Origin: an uncultured Clostridia bacterium
Lineage (GTDB): Bacteria; Bacillota; Clostridia; Oscillospirales; Acutalibacteraceae
Direction of reading: 5' to 3'
Assembly: GCA_946535695.1 (NCBI GenBank)
Contig: CAMNDS010000068.1
Span: 1 to 5,278 of the forward strand
Length of the DNA: 5,278 nucleotides
Below, piece after piece: positions 1 to 5,278 of this stretch. The translations under genes and the position numbers were made by a program. The notes beneath the pieces were generated by a model. That model was not told where the DNA came from, did no database searches, and was given only the letters and a program-made list of their open reading frames with translations. The stretch's first letter is position 1, and the number at the start of each line of letters is the position of its first letter.

Positions 1-487
1 TAAGCTTGGGGTCAAGCGAGAACTTTCACAACCAGGGTAATTTTTATCAAACGAAAAATTAACTATTCAAAATCAAAATTATTTTATAGAAAATATTTCA
101 GTTTTAGGGCCTGCAAGAGATAAAACTCAAGTCGAAATTTCCATGACAGATGCTCGAAAATTAAAAATAAATACAGAAATAAGAGAATCCGGCGATATCA
201 TTAATTCACCGGGGTGTGTTTTAATAGGTCCAAACGGAAAATTAAAAAAAAATCAAGGTGTTATAATTGCCAAAAGGCATATTCATGTAAATCCCAGCGA
301 TGAAATAGCAAAATTTTTCAAAAGCGGCGATGAATGTAATTTAAAAATAAAAACTAAGTTTAGAAGTTTAGTTTTTAGTCAAACTATCATAAGAATCTCA
401 GATAAATTTAATTTAACTGCACATATCGACACTGACGAAGCTAACGCTGCTGGAATAACAGAAGAAACTTTTGGAGAAATATTTTAA
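1..487 (+). pseudogene. pduL: Phosphate propanoyltransferase (PduL family), 5'-partial, interrupted by an in-frame stop
   Basis: PduL enzymes exchange the acyl group between acyl-CoA and phosphate (propanoyl- or acetyl-phosphate) and use zinc bound by His residues in a double beta-barrel. The frame starting at base 2 reads KLGVKRELSQPG, then TAA at 38-40, then continues in the same frame through VLGPARDKTQVEIS into TDARKL, VRESGD-like and SPG segments. Next come the IIAKRHIHV zinc-binding motif and RISDKF, followed by AHIDTDEANAAGI near the C-terminus and a final TAA at 485-487. These match the family in order on both sides of the TAA, with no frameshift. From memory, family members usually read SQPGQF here, so the stop looks like a single CAA-to-TAA change. 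An ATG at 143 opens a 114-codon ORF, but it lies inside the conserved domain and has no ribosome binding site, so I do not take it as a start. The N-terminus, roughly 50 residues in a typical homologue, lies off the left edge. A sequencing error at base 38 is the main alternative to a true pseudogene. Confidence 0.85.
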
Positions 488-499
488 TTTTAAAAAATA

Positions 500-533
500 A
501 GTGCTCCCTGTATTGTTTCTTATCGAGAGCACT
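500..533 (-). terminator. Hairpin terminator between convergent genes
   Basis: AGTGCTC at 500-506 pairs with GAGCACT at 527-533 (7 bp, with one further C-G pair possible inside, across a mismatch). On the minus strand the stem is followed by TTATTTTTTA, a U-rich tail that fits termination of the leftward small gene ending at 594. The plus-strand side has only a weak AT-rich tail, so termination of the pduL remnant there would be less efficient. Confidence 0.5.
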
Positions 534-593
534 AATTATTCAAAATAAAGTTAATTTGTGTCAAAAACACTCCAAATATTGATAAATTAGTTT

Positions 594-830
594 TTAATTA
601 TTTTCATCTCTTAATTGTTTTAAACGATTCCAATCTATTTCGGTCGTACCATAATTGTGAAGTTTTGCATAATTTTTTGCTTCACTTTTACTTCTGCATC
701 TTAGGACGACCGCTCCAGATATGTCATCAATGACTTCGTACGGCTTATTACGATCATTACCGTGAGAATAAATCATACCACCGGAAATTTTATTTTCATC
801 GTCTTTATTAATTTTACGAATTATTCCCAT
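594..830 (-). CDS. Small protein with double-glycine (ISGG) leader-like N-terminus, 78 aa
   Basis: Complete small gene, ATG start at 830 and TAA stop at 594. AAAGGAGGTGA, nearly the full anti-16S complement, lies five bases upstream of the start, so strong translation is expected. The N-terminal 18 residues are charged and end in NKISGG (residues 13-18), resembling the double-glycine leaders cleaved by peptidase-containing ABC exporters in class II bacteriocins and related peptides. The remainder has YEVIDD (31-36), a short turn with SGAVVLRC, then a Lys/Glu-rich helix with AKNYAKLHN (51-59), and ends in IDWNRLKQLRDENN. I recall similar small proteins (GG motif, YEVID block, YAK block) in Clostridia, generally unnamed, but I cannot search here. 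No transporter, immunity or modification gene is adjacent. The long, structured, non-hydrophobic tail is unlike a classic bacteriocin core, so a secreted regulatory peptide, a RiPP-like precursor or a chance GG are all possible. The coding call is firm; the function is unknown. Confidence 0.75.
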   Translation of the reverse strand: MGIIRKINKDDENKISGGMIYSHGNDRNKPYEVIDDISGAVVLRCRSKSEAKNYAKLHNYGTTEIDWNRLKQLRDENN

Positions 831-835
831 TTATA

Positions 836-883
836 TCACCTCCTTTATGTATATATTATATAATATAAATTCTAAAAAAACAA
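836..883 (-). promoter_or_regulatory. Promoter and ribosome binding site of the 78-aa ISGG gene
   Basis: On the minus strand, TTGTTT (883-878) and a perfect TATAAT (860-855) are separated by 17 bases, a near-consensus sigma-A type promoter. Transcription should begin around 848-849. The Shine-Dalgarno AAAGGAGGTGA occupies 846-836, so the leader is only about 20 nt and leaves little room for a regulatory RNA structure. Confidence 0.7.
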
Positions 884-1024
884 GTAAAATAATAGAAGTA
901 GTATATTTATAAACGATTATTTCTGTGTACTAATATAGAGATAAAAAGATTTATATCATTTATTACAGTGTCGCCGTAGGGAAATATTTGTCTTTTTTTA
1001 GCAATGCCTAAAAAAGTTTATTGT
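884..1024. other. Intergenic stretch with no supported gene
   Basis: This AT-rich gap lies between the divergent promoters of the small ISGG gene and the tRNA. I see no ORF with a ribosome binding site. The only structure noted is a weak imperfect hairpin at 992-1016 (T-run then AG, a six-base loop, CT then A-run). A slightly GC-richer patch, GTGTCGCCGTAGGG, lies around 968-981 and has no function I can assign. Confidence 0.5.
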
Positions 1025-1052
1025 TTGACAATCATTTAGAATTTTGTATAAT
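1025..1052 (+). promoter_or_regulatory. Consensus promoter of tRNA-Arg
   Basis: TTGACA at 1025-1030 and TATAAT at 1047-1052 are both perfect consensus hexamers, 16 bases apart. The expected start near 1058-1060 lies just before the mature tRNA 5' end at 1064, so only a very short 5' leader would need removal by RNase P. Confidence 0.85.
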
Positions 1053-1063
1053 AAAAAAAATAA

Positions 1064-1138
1064 GCCTTCGTAGTTAAATGGATATAACGGGGTCCTCCTA
1101 AGACTCAATTATAGGTTCGATTCCTATCGAGGGCGCCA
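1064..1138 (+). tRNA. tRNA-Arg (anticodon CCT), CCA encoded
   Basis: A complete cloverleaf can be folded by eye. The acceptor stem GCCTTCG pairs with CGAGGGC (1128-1134, one G-U pair), followed by discriminator G and encoded CCA. The D-stem is GTTA/TAAC, and the anticodon stem GGGTC/GACTC encloses the loop CTCCTAA. The anticodon CCT at 1097-1099 reads AGG, giving arginine. The variable loop is four bases and the T-stem ATAGG/CCTAT encloses TTCGATT. The gene has its own promoter and stands alone. Its 3' end faces the phage head operon, the orientation used by many integrases that target tRNA genes. Confidence 0.96.
1107..1138 (+). other. Candidate attachment-site core (tRNA 3' end)
   Basis: Integrases of many phages and satellites recombine within the 3' half of tRNA genes and restore the tRNA from the element's own copy. 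The T-arm and acceptor 3' strand of this intact tRNA-Arg form the junction between chromosomal-looking genes on the left and phage head genes on the right. No second copy is visible inside the window, so the site is inferred from position only; a matching direct repeat would be expected at the far end of the element beyond 5278. Confidence 0.35.
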
Positions 1139-1203
1139 ATTGTAAAAAATCAAGCTCCAAATTTTTATGATTCTGCCAGAAAAAAATATAATTCTGTACT
1201 TTT

Positions 1204-1233
1204 TACTATTTTTAGTGTTATTTTTCTTTTTTT
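1204..1233 (+). terminator. Possible weak terminator downstream of tRNA-Arg
   Basis: A small hairpin (ACTA at 1205-1208, loop TTTT, TAGT at 1213-1216, plus a possible U-G pair) is followed by a T-rich run at 1218-1233 on the plus strand. The stem is short and AT-rich, so this is only a possible end for the tRNA transcript. Confidence 0.3.
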
Positions 1234-1238
1234 CATAA

Positions 1239-1271
1239 AAATTTCTCTCCGTATCCGCCGGAGAGAAATTT
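1239..1271 (-). terminator. Strong hairpin terminator ending the phage head operon
   Basis: AAATTTCTCTCC (1239-1250) is perfectly complementary to GGAGAGAAATTT (1260-1271). G1251-C1259 extends the stem to 13 bp with a 7-base loop. Read leftward, the stem ends in a run of U, as expected for an intrinsic terminator. It begins eight bases beyond the TGA of the last head gene, so the operon ends here. On the plus strand the hairpin is followed by A8 rather than T, so it is directional. Confidence 0.85.
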
Positions 1272-1279
1272 AAAAAAAA

Positions 1280-1630
1280 TCAAATTATTTCTTTGAAGAA
1301 AAATTTATTATCTATAAGCAAAGCTGAAATATTATCTTTATATTCCTGCCAAATTGACGTTGCCAAACTTTTTGTATATGGGTTACTAACATATTGATTT
1401 TCAGGATCTAAATCATCCTTGATCGACGTGCATAATACGTATTTATAAAAGCTAAGAGCTGCCGCGGCTGAAGTTAATTCTTCTTCGTGTTCGCTTTCGA
1501 TAATATCTTTGCGAAGTTTTGAACTTATTTCGTTCATAGAATCTCGGCAAATGGGGGTCCATTTGCTCAAAGCTTCCCCCGAGATGCCTGATAAATTTGA
1601 AAATTTACTTATTACGTCTTCGATTATCAA
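1280..1630 (-). CDS. Putative phage head-completion / head-tail connector protein, 116 aa
   Basis: This last gene of the head operon begins 32 bases after the capsid gene stop and ends in TGA at the terminator. The start is TTG at 1630: AGAGG lies six bases upstream, an in-frame TAG closes the frame four codons before it, and the first internal ATG (residue 32) would discard a helical segment. The protein looks mostly alpha-helical: an N-terminal helix, the stretch WTPICRDSMNEISSKLRKD (24-42), an Ala-rich helix AAAALSFYKYVL (55-66), and a last helix from about residue 88 to 107. Small helical proteins of this length directly after the capsid gene in HK97-like phages are commonly the gp6/gp15-type adaptor that caps the portal and receives the tail. 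I recognise the pattern and position but no decisive motif, so the role is inferred. It is the only connector-like gene visible; tailed phages usually have several more genes here. Confidence 0.6.
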   Translation of the reverse strand: MIIEDVISKFSNLSGISGEALSKWTPICRDSMNEISSKLRKDIIESEHEEELTSAAAALSFYKYVLCTSIKDDLDPENQYVSNPYTKSLATSIWQEYKDNISALLIDNKFFFKEII

Positions 1631-1636
1631 TTTGAG

Positions 1637-1641
1637 CCTCT
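1637..1641 (-). promoter_or_regulatory. Ribosome binding site selecting the TTG start of the 116-aa gene
   Basis: On the minus strand AGAGG is followed by six bases and then TTG. No ATG or GTG in this frame lies at a usable distance, so this site decides the start. A TTG start may hold expression of the connector below that of the capsid gene just upstream. Confidence 0.65.
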
Positions 1642-1662
1642 AAGATATTATTTAAAAATAGA

Positions 1663-2661
1663 TTATGAAGAAGACGATGGTAAACTTATAATTTTAATTG
1701 CTCCGGCAAAGATTTTGGCAAATCCGGCTCGGACGCTTATGCCGGCTTTTTCGATTTGTTTATCGATTAACTTATTGTAGTCAAGAGTCACTTTGCCTGA
1801 TTGAACCATCTGGATAGCACAATTTTTATCTAAACCTATTATTGTGTTTGCATTTACCCATGGGCTACATATGAGCTTTGCGCCAAGAGGAGTAATATTT
1901 CTGCCCGTGCCTTGAAAATCAAGTCCTGCCTGAGCATCTTTCATCTCGTTTAAAGCTAAAATTTTTTTTGCTATGTCATATCTTGTTATGATAACATTCA
2001 TGTTATATGGCTTTAACGCCAACCAAAGTGTAAGCAAAGAATCATATGATACACTCGACACTGATTGTGGAGTTGTTCCCGTTTGCATTACAGTAATTGC
2101 ATCTTTAAGTTGTTCGTTGAGTATATCGAATCCTATTTTGCGCAAAATTACTGATATTACGTCTAGATTTTGAAATCTTAATGCTTCATATGTCGAGGTT
2201 AATAAACGTCCGTGCTTTTTTAATGAAATTAAATTAGTATTTGTTGTTATATTTATCTCAGGTAGGTAACCGGATTCTTCAACTTCATTACCAGAAAAGT
2301 TCAGACCTTCCAAGTTGGAAGTTACAGTTCTATAATCCAGAGTGTTTACTGTACTTTTTGTTGCGACCACAGCGGGAAGTATGTCACTATAATAATATAG
2401 ACCTTTTTCTAATGATCTATTAATGAATTCCGGGAATAAAACTGCCGAAACAGGACTTAAAAAAAACTTTTCAACGTTATCACAATTCGGACCGCTTACT
2501 CTTATGTCAAAACGTTTTAATTGCCTTTGATAAGCGTCTAAATTTTCAAGTTCTGTACCTCTGTATTGCTCCGAAGGATCAAGTTCTTCTAAAACATCAG
2601 TGAAGCTTTTGTTGCAAACGTTGTACATATCTTTTTCAAGTTTTATATTGTTGTAGTTCAT
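1663..2661 (-). CDS. Phage major capsid protein (HK97 fold), 332 aa
   Basis: This protein forms the icosahedral shell of the phage-type head. The N-terminal 60 residues are charged and probably extended. The core holds SPVSAVLFPEFINRSLEKG (69-87) and DILPAVVATKSTVNTLDYR (93-111), followed by SLKKHGRLLTSTYEALRFQN (146-165), typical of a capsid family common in Clostridia. LWLALKPYNMNVIIT (212-226) and GLDFQGTGRNITPLGAKLI (246-264) continue the fold. The C-terminal KQIEKAGISVRAGFAKIF block (301-318) matches the final strand of the family. It ends in a serine-rich tail (LPSSSS). AGGAGT sits six bases before the ATG. The protein lacks a long coiled-coil delta domain, consistent with scaffold function residing in the upstream protease gene. 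The length is normal for the family, and the gene appears intact. Confidence 0.93.
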   Translation of the reverse strand: MNYNNIKLEKDMYNVCNKSFTDVLEELDPSEQYRGTELENLDAYQRQLKRFDIRVSGPNCDNVEKFFLSPVSAVLFPEFINRSLEKGLYYYSDILPAVVATKSTVNTLDYRTVTSNLEGLNFSGNEVEESGYLPEINITTNTNLISLKKHGRLLTSTYEALRFQNLDVISVILRKIGFDILNEQLKDAITVMQTGTTPQSVSSVSYDSLLTLWLALKPYNMNVIITRYDIAKKILALNEMKDAQAGLDFQGTGRNITPLGAKLICSPWVNANTIIGLDKNCAIQMVQSGKVTLDYNKLIDKQIEKAGISVRAGFAKIFAGAIKIISLPSSSS

Positions 2662-2672
2662 ATTTTTACTCC

Positions 2673-2725
2673 TATTAAATTAAAAATTATAAATTATAAA
2701 TAATTAAAAATAAATTTTAAATTTT
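2673..2725. other. Pure A/T stretch between protease and capsid genes
   Basis: These 53 bases contain no G or C and include short near-repeats of AAATTAT. They span the protease stop codon and the spacer before the capsid ribosome binding site. An A/T-only spacer could act as an unstructured, highly translatable leader for the abundantly needed capsid protein or hide a promoter, but no clear -35/-10 pair stands out. Confidence 0.5.
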
Positions 2726-3682
2726 GAATTCTAAAAATTCATTTGCACCTGTTTTATCAAAGTCAGGCGCGAGTTGAGATTTTATCAAATTATTTTTCGA
2801 AAAATTTTTCTGTAAATTTTTCAAATCTTCATAATCAAGAGAGTCAGTTATTTTTTTAACAGTATTATTATTTAAATTTTGATTAAAAAATAATAAATTT
2901 TTTGAAACGCTTTCTCTCATGTTATTAATATATTCTCGGCCTATTTTAATCTCGTTTTCCATATTTTTGATAATATTATAAAGATTTTTCATGCCTTTTT
3001 TATTAGATTCATGTTTGATTTTTTCGATAATATCAAGTGAATTATTATATTCTTGATTATAATTAGAATTTGAATTCGAAAAAGTCTTGATAACTCCGGC
3101 GGCGACCTGCGCAGGAACGGCAACAAATGACCATTCGTAAGCATCAATCGGATTTTCTAAAATCGCATGACATAAAACTTGATTTTTACCGTTAAAATAA
3201 TTTTTATTTTTTATGTGATGGCAAATATTTATGTTATCGCCGCATATAGAACATGTTTTCTTTTCAACGCGGCACCTAATGCTGATTTCTTTTTTGATGC
3301 CGGAATCGATTTGCATGATAATTTCTTCGCTATTTTTAGTCTTCGGAATATACGCTTTGGCGATTAATCTTTTATAATTTTCACCCAAAGAATTTTTAAT
3401 TTTTAAAGTCTGAATTTTGCACGAAAAAATTCTTGCCAGTTGCTTTTCAGATTTTGCATCATGATCTAAAATTCCGGTTTTGCCTTCGAATAATTTCGCA
3501 AGAGCTTCGAGTGATTCGCTCGTAAAGCGCTCGTAATCTCTGTCTATTTCGTTATCGCACAAAACAAGCGAAAAAACATAGACTTCTTGTTTATTAAGTT
3601 CGCGTTTGGTGTATTTATTTATTAAATTAATGTCTTCGTCAGAAATAATTTCTGATTCGGGCAATACGAATCCTTCTTTCAT
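2717..3682 (-). CDS. Prohead protease with scaffold-like C-terminal region, 321 aa
   Basis: Prohead proteases of the S78/HK97 group cleave scaffold and head proteins during capsid maturation. The protease domain spans about residues 30-200. VYVFSLVLCDNEIDRDYERF opens it. GKTGILDHD carries the likely catalytic His74, KKEISIRC the likely nucleophile Ser134, and DAYEWSFVAVPAQ closes the domain with Glu183 as the plausible third residue. Between Ser and Glu lies a Cys/His cluster (C144, C147, C154, H155, H156, C171, H172) that looks like a small zinc-binding insert. After residue 205 the protein becomes Asn/Lys/Glu-rich and helical (about 216-300), as in proteases that carry their own scaffold domain; no separate scaffold gene is present. 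AGGAGAG lies six bases before the ATG and shares two bases with the portal gene's TAG stop, so translation of the two is probably coupled. The catalytic assignments come from motif position only. Confidence 0.88.
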   Translation of the reverse strand: MKEGFVLPESEIISDEDINLINKYTKRELNKQEVYVFSLVLCDNEIDRDYERFTSESLEALAKLFEGKTGILDHDAKSEKQLARIFSCKIQTLKIKNSLGENYKRLIAKAYIPKTKNSEEIIMQIDSGIKKEISIRCRVEKKTCSICGDNINICHHIKNKNYFNGKNQVLCHAILENPIDAYEWSFVAVPAQVAAGVIKTFSNSNSNYNQEYNNSLDIIEKIKHESNKKGMKNLYNIIKNMENEIKIGREYINNMRESVSKNLLFFNQNLNNNTVKKITDSLDYEDLKNLQKNFSKNNLIKSQLAPDFDKTGANEFLEFKI

Positions 3683-3693
3683 GTTAAACTCTC

Positions 3694-4866
3694 CTAAATT
3701 TTATTTTTATTTTTGCTAATAAAAGCTTCGTTTTTGATTTTTATTTCTTCAGTTCTGGCTTTTAAAAGCTCTGCATTTGCAGTTCTTAACTCGTCTTTTA
3801 GATTTATATAAGCCCATTTGATTTTAAAATCTGTTTTGATTTTTTTTAAATCAAGCCAAGTATTGCAAATTTTATTAATAACAGGATTGAGTATTCTGCG
3901 ATAAGATTCGAGTTCGCTATTTAAAATTTCAAGCTGCTGAACTGCCATAGATTCTGTCGTACTCCAAGAAAGTCCAAGCAAAAACGGCGGAATCGAGAAT
4001 TTACTTATAATTTGCTCAAGAATTTGCCGTACAGGCACTTTGCTATCTAAAACCTGATTATCAGCGCCTATTACTTTAATGCTCACATCGCCGACGGCGA
4101 TAAAATCAGTTGGAGTTTCGTTTTTCATGGCTTTACTCCATTCAGAAGCAATAAGTTCGGCGCGTTCTTTTGTATAAACTTGTTCGCTCGAATCATTTGG
4201 AGGCTTATAAGTCACTGCAAATCTTGCGTTGCCGACTCGCTCCCAGTTGTTGCCAATGCTTGCAAAAATTTTTAATAAAATTCTGCTGATAAACGGCAAA
4301 CCTTTCATGATAGAATTCCCATAAATATTTTCAGGCTCAGGATTTAAAACCGAAGTTATTATTAATTCCGGGTGATTTATTTCGATTAATTTATTTTGTG
4401 ATTTTTTATAAATTTTAAGCTCTAACTTTTCGGGATTTGATTTTAATATAATATTTTTAAGCGAAGCATTATAAAGCGCGAAAATATTATTAAAATTAGA
4501 ATTCGGAATAATTTCGCTGATTGCCGTGCCGTAAGTTAAAAGCTGATTTAAATGCACAAAAATAAAACTGTCGATTCCGGTTGAACACGTGCCGACTTTT
4601 ACGTTTTGCAAAAATTTATTAATCATAAAAGCCGTGTTTTCGTCTTCGCATTCGATATTAAAAGTGCCGATTAATCTTACGAGCTTCGAAATAGCGGCAT
4701 CTATTACCGGAATAGCTTCTCTCAGAGCCGAATACAAATTTAATTCAAACTTTGATAACGAGCTATAATTATAATTTTCTATTTCTTCAAACGGATGTGT
4801 TTTTTTGATATTAACAGCAGTTTGGACTGAAATTTTAGGATTTTGCTTTTTTTTAAAAAAATTCAT
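3694..4866 (-). CDS. Phage portal protein, 390 aa
   Basis: The portal is the dodecameric ring at one capsid vertex through which terminase pumps DNA and to which the neck attaches. Family features appear in order: a basic, unstructured N-terminus and EAIPVIDAAISKLVRLIG (50-67). HLNQLLTYGTAISEII (105-120) is a helix-turn block. NNWERVGNARFAVTYKP (206-222) is characteristic of this portal group. FSIPPFLLGLSWSTTESMAV (290-309) followed by a long helix through LESYRRILNPVINKIC is the classic portal stem/clip segment. The C-terminal helix is rich in Glu and Lys and ends in KNKNKI. The ATG start at 4866 has only a weak AAAGG ribosome binding site; no better in-frame start is evident. The TAG stop overlaps the next gene's ribosome binding site. 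Length is slightly short but within range for portals. Confidence 0.93.
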   Translation of the reverse strand: MNFFKKKQNPKISVQTAVNIKKTHPFEEIENYNYSSLSKFELNLYSALREAIPVIDAAISKLVRLIGTFNIECEDENTAFMINKFLQNVKVGTCSTGIDSFIFVHLNQLLTYGTAISEIIPNSNFNNIFALYNASLKNIILKSNPEKLELKIYKKSQNKLIEINHPELIITSVLNPEPENIYGNSIMKGLPFISRILLKIFASIGNNWERVGNARFAVTYKPPNDSSEQVYTKERAELIASEWSKAMKNETPTDFIAVGDVSIKVIGADNQVLDSKVPVRQILEQIISKFSIPPFLLGLSWSTTESMAVQQLEILNSELESYRRILNPVINKICNTWLDLKKIKTDFKIKWAYINLKDELRTANAELLKARTEEIKIKNEAFISKNKNKI

Positions 4867-4885
4867 TTTGGCCTTTCTATACTAG

Positions 4886-4959
4886 AAATATTTAAAAAAA
4901 TAAATTTTATTATAATTTTTAAATTTAATTTATAATTAAAAAATATTTTTATTTATTAT
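4886..4959. other. Long pure A/T spacer between terminase and portal genes
   Basis: Seventy-four consecutive bases contain no G or C. They cover the terL TAA stop and most of the gap before the portal gene, in an operon where the portal and protease genes are packed end to end. I could not pick out a convincing promoter because any A/T-only sequence yields TATAAT-like matches. It may insulate the two genes or host a promoter for the head genes. Confidence 0.5.
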
Positions 4960-5278
4960 CTTGTTAAAGACATTGCAAAAAATAAGCTATTATTAATATT
5001 AAAATTATTAGTGCTGACAAAATATCTTATATCGTCCATCGCGTGGTCGTTTTCTTTTATTGGGCAGTCGTAATTTTTATTCGAATCCCATTTATATAAA
5101 GCAAACTCGCGAATAGAATCTTGACAATTTTTGCAGATCTTAATTTTTTCTGTTTTAAGTGCTTCGGTAACGTTTCTTATTCCGTCTAAGACATTATTTT
5201 TGGCCGGCATAACTTTAAATTCGTTTTTTTGATTAATAAGTGCAATAAAACTCGCAGCTGAAGGGTCGATTATAAAAA
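4956..5278 (-). CDS. terL: Phage terminase large subunit, C-terminal nuclease part (5'-partial)
   Basis: The large terminase subunit is the ATP-driven packaging motor and the nuclease that cuts concatemeric phage DNA. The reading frame is open to the right edge, so the gene begins outside the window; 107 or fewer C-terminal residues are visible. The Met at 5210 is internal: the frame before it reads FIIDPSAASFIALINQKNEF, containing the IxDPSAAS motif whose Asp belongs to the RNase H-like nuclease active site. It is followed by KNNVLDGIRNVTEAL, KICKNCQDSIREF, YKWDSN and KENDHAMDDIRYFV, the conserved end of the nuclease domain with its metal-binding Asp. This arrangement matches the Terminase_6C group. 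The ATPase half, and any small terminase subunit, would lie upstream beyond 5278. The gene ends in TAA inside an A/T-only stretch before the portal gene. Confidence 0.93.
   Translation of the reverse strand, partial: FIIDPSAASFIALINQKNEFKVMPAKNNVLDGIRNVTEALKTEKIKICKNCQDSIREFALYKWDSNKNYDCPIKENDHAMDDIRYFVSTNNFNINNSLFFAMSLTR

Noticed and set aside
38..40. Stop-codon reassignment (TAA read as Gln)
   Set aside because: TAA ends the pduL remnant itself, the 78-aa gene, the capsid, protease and terminase genes at sensible positions, while TAG and TGA end others, so the standard code holds.
143..487. A 114-codon open frame as an independent gene
   Set aside because: Its ATG is internal to the PduL domain, lacks a ribosome binding site, and PduL homology continues upstream in the same frame past the TAA at 38-40. 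It is part of the broken pduL.
1973..2173. Plus-strand open frame of 66 codons
   Set aside because: It lies antisense within the well-supported capsid gene and shows no recognisable domain.
2241..2423. Plus-strand open frame of 60 codons
   Set aside because: It is antisense to the capsid gene with no ribosome binding site or domain.
1663..2661. Encapsulin nanocompartment shell instead of phage capsid
   Set aside because: Encapsulins share the HK97 fold, but here the gene follows terminase, portal and prohead protease, which marks a DNA-packaging phage head.
2673..2725. Short AAATTAT repeats as a tandem or CRISPR-like array
   Set aside because: The units are only about seven bases, imperfect and without spacers; this is low-complexity A/T sequence.
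3179..3367. Plus-strand open frame of 62 codons, hydrophobic-looking
   Set aside because: It is antisense to the Cys/His part of the protease gene; its composition follows from the opposite strand.
4956..5210. An 84-aa stand-alone protein starting at the Met at 5210
   Set aside because: The frame is open upstream to the window edge and encodes the conserved IIDPSAAS terminase motif, so that Met is internal.

Overview
The window is very AT-rich, uses standard TAA/TAG/TGA stops and GGAGG-type ribosome binding sites, and has Firmicutes-like genes. It most likely comes from a low-GC member of the Firmicutes, probably Clostridia; this is inferred from gene content and composition, not from a phylogenetic marker.

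Left part (1-1138), apparently host chromosome. A rightward pduL-type phosphate acyltransferase gene runs off the left edge and is interrupted by an in-frame TAA, at a position I recall as a conserved Gln, so it looks like a pseudogene. Convergent with it is a small leftward gene for a 78-residue protein with a double-glycine (ISGG) leader-like N-terminus. It has its own near-consensus promoter and an excellent ribosome binding site. A complete tRNA-Arg(CCT) gene with encoded CCA follows, driven by a consensus TTGACA-16-TATAAT promoter.

Right part (1239-5278), leftward phage head operon. In transcription order it holds the C-terminal end of the terminase large subunit (cut by the window edge), the portal protein, a prohead protease with a scaffold-like C-terminal tail, the HK97-fold major capsid protein, and a small putative head-completion/connector protein. 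The operon then stops at a strong hairpin terminator. Only about 100 bp separate that terminator from the 3' end of the tRNA.

Together the right-hand genes would build and fill a DNA-packed head: terminase pumps DNA through the portal into a shell made of capsid protein, with the protease/scaffold directing assembly and maturation. No tail gene lies between the connector gene and the tRNA. The tRNA points its 3' end at the phage block, the usual geometry when an element has integrated into a tRNA 3' end. The most interesting reading is that this is one end of a capsid-forming phage satellite (cf-PICI-like) that makes its own heads and borrows tails. The main alternative is a prophage that has lost its tail module, or one whose tail genes lie elsewhere. 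The integrase, small terminase subunit and far attachment site would lie beyond the right edge and cannot be seen here.
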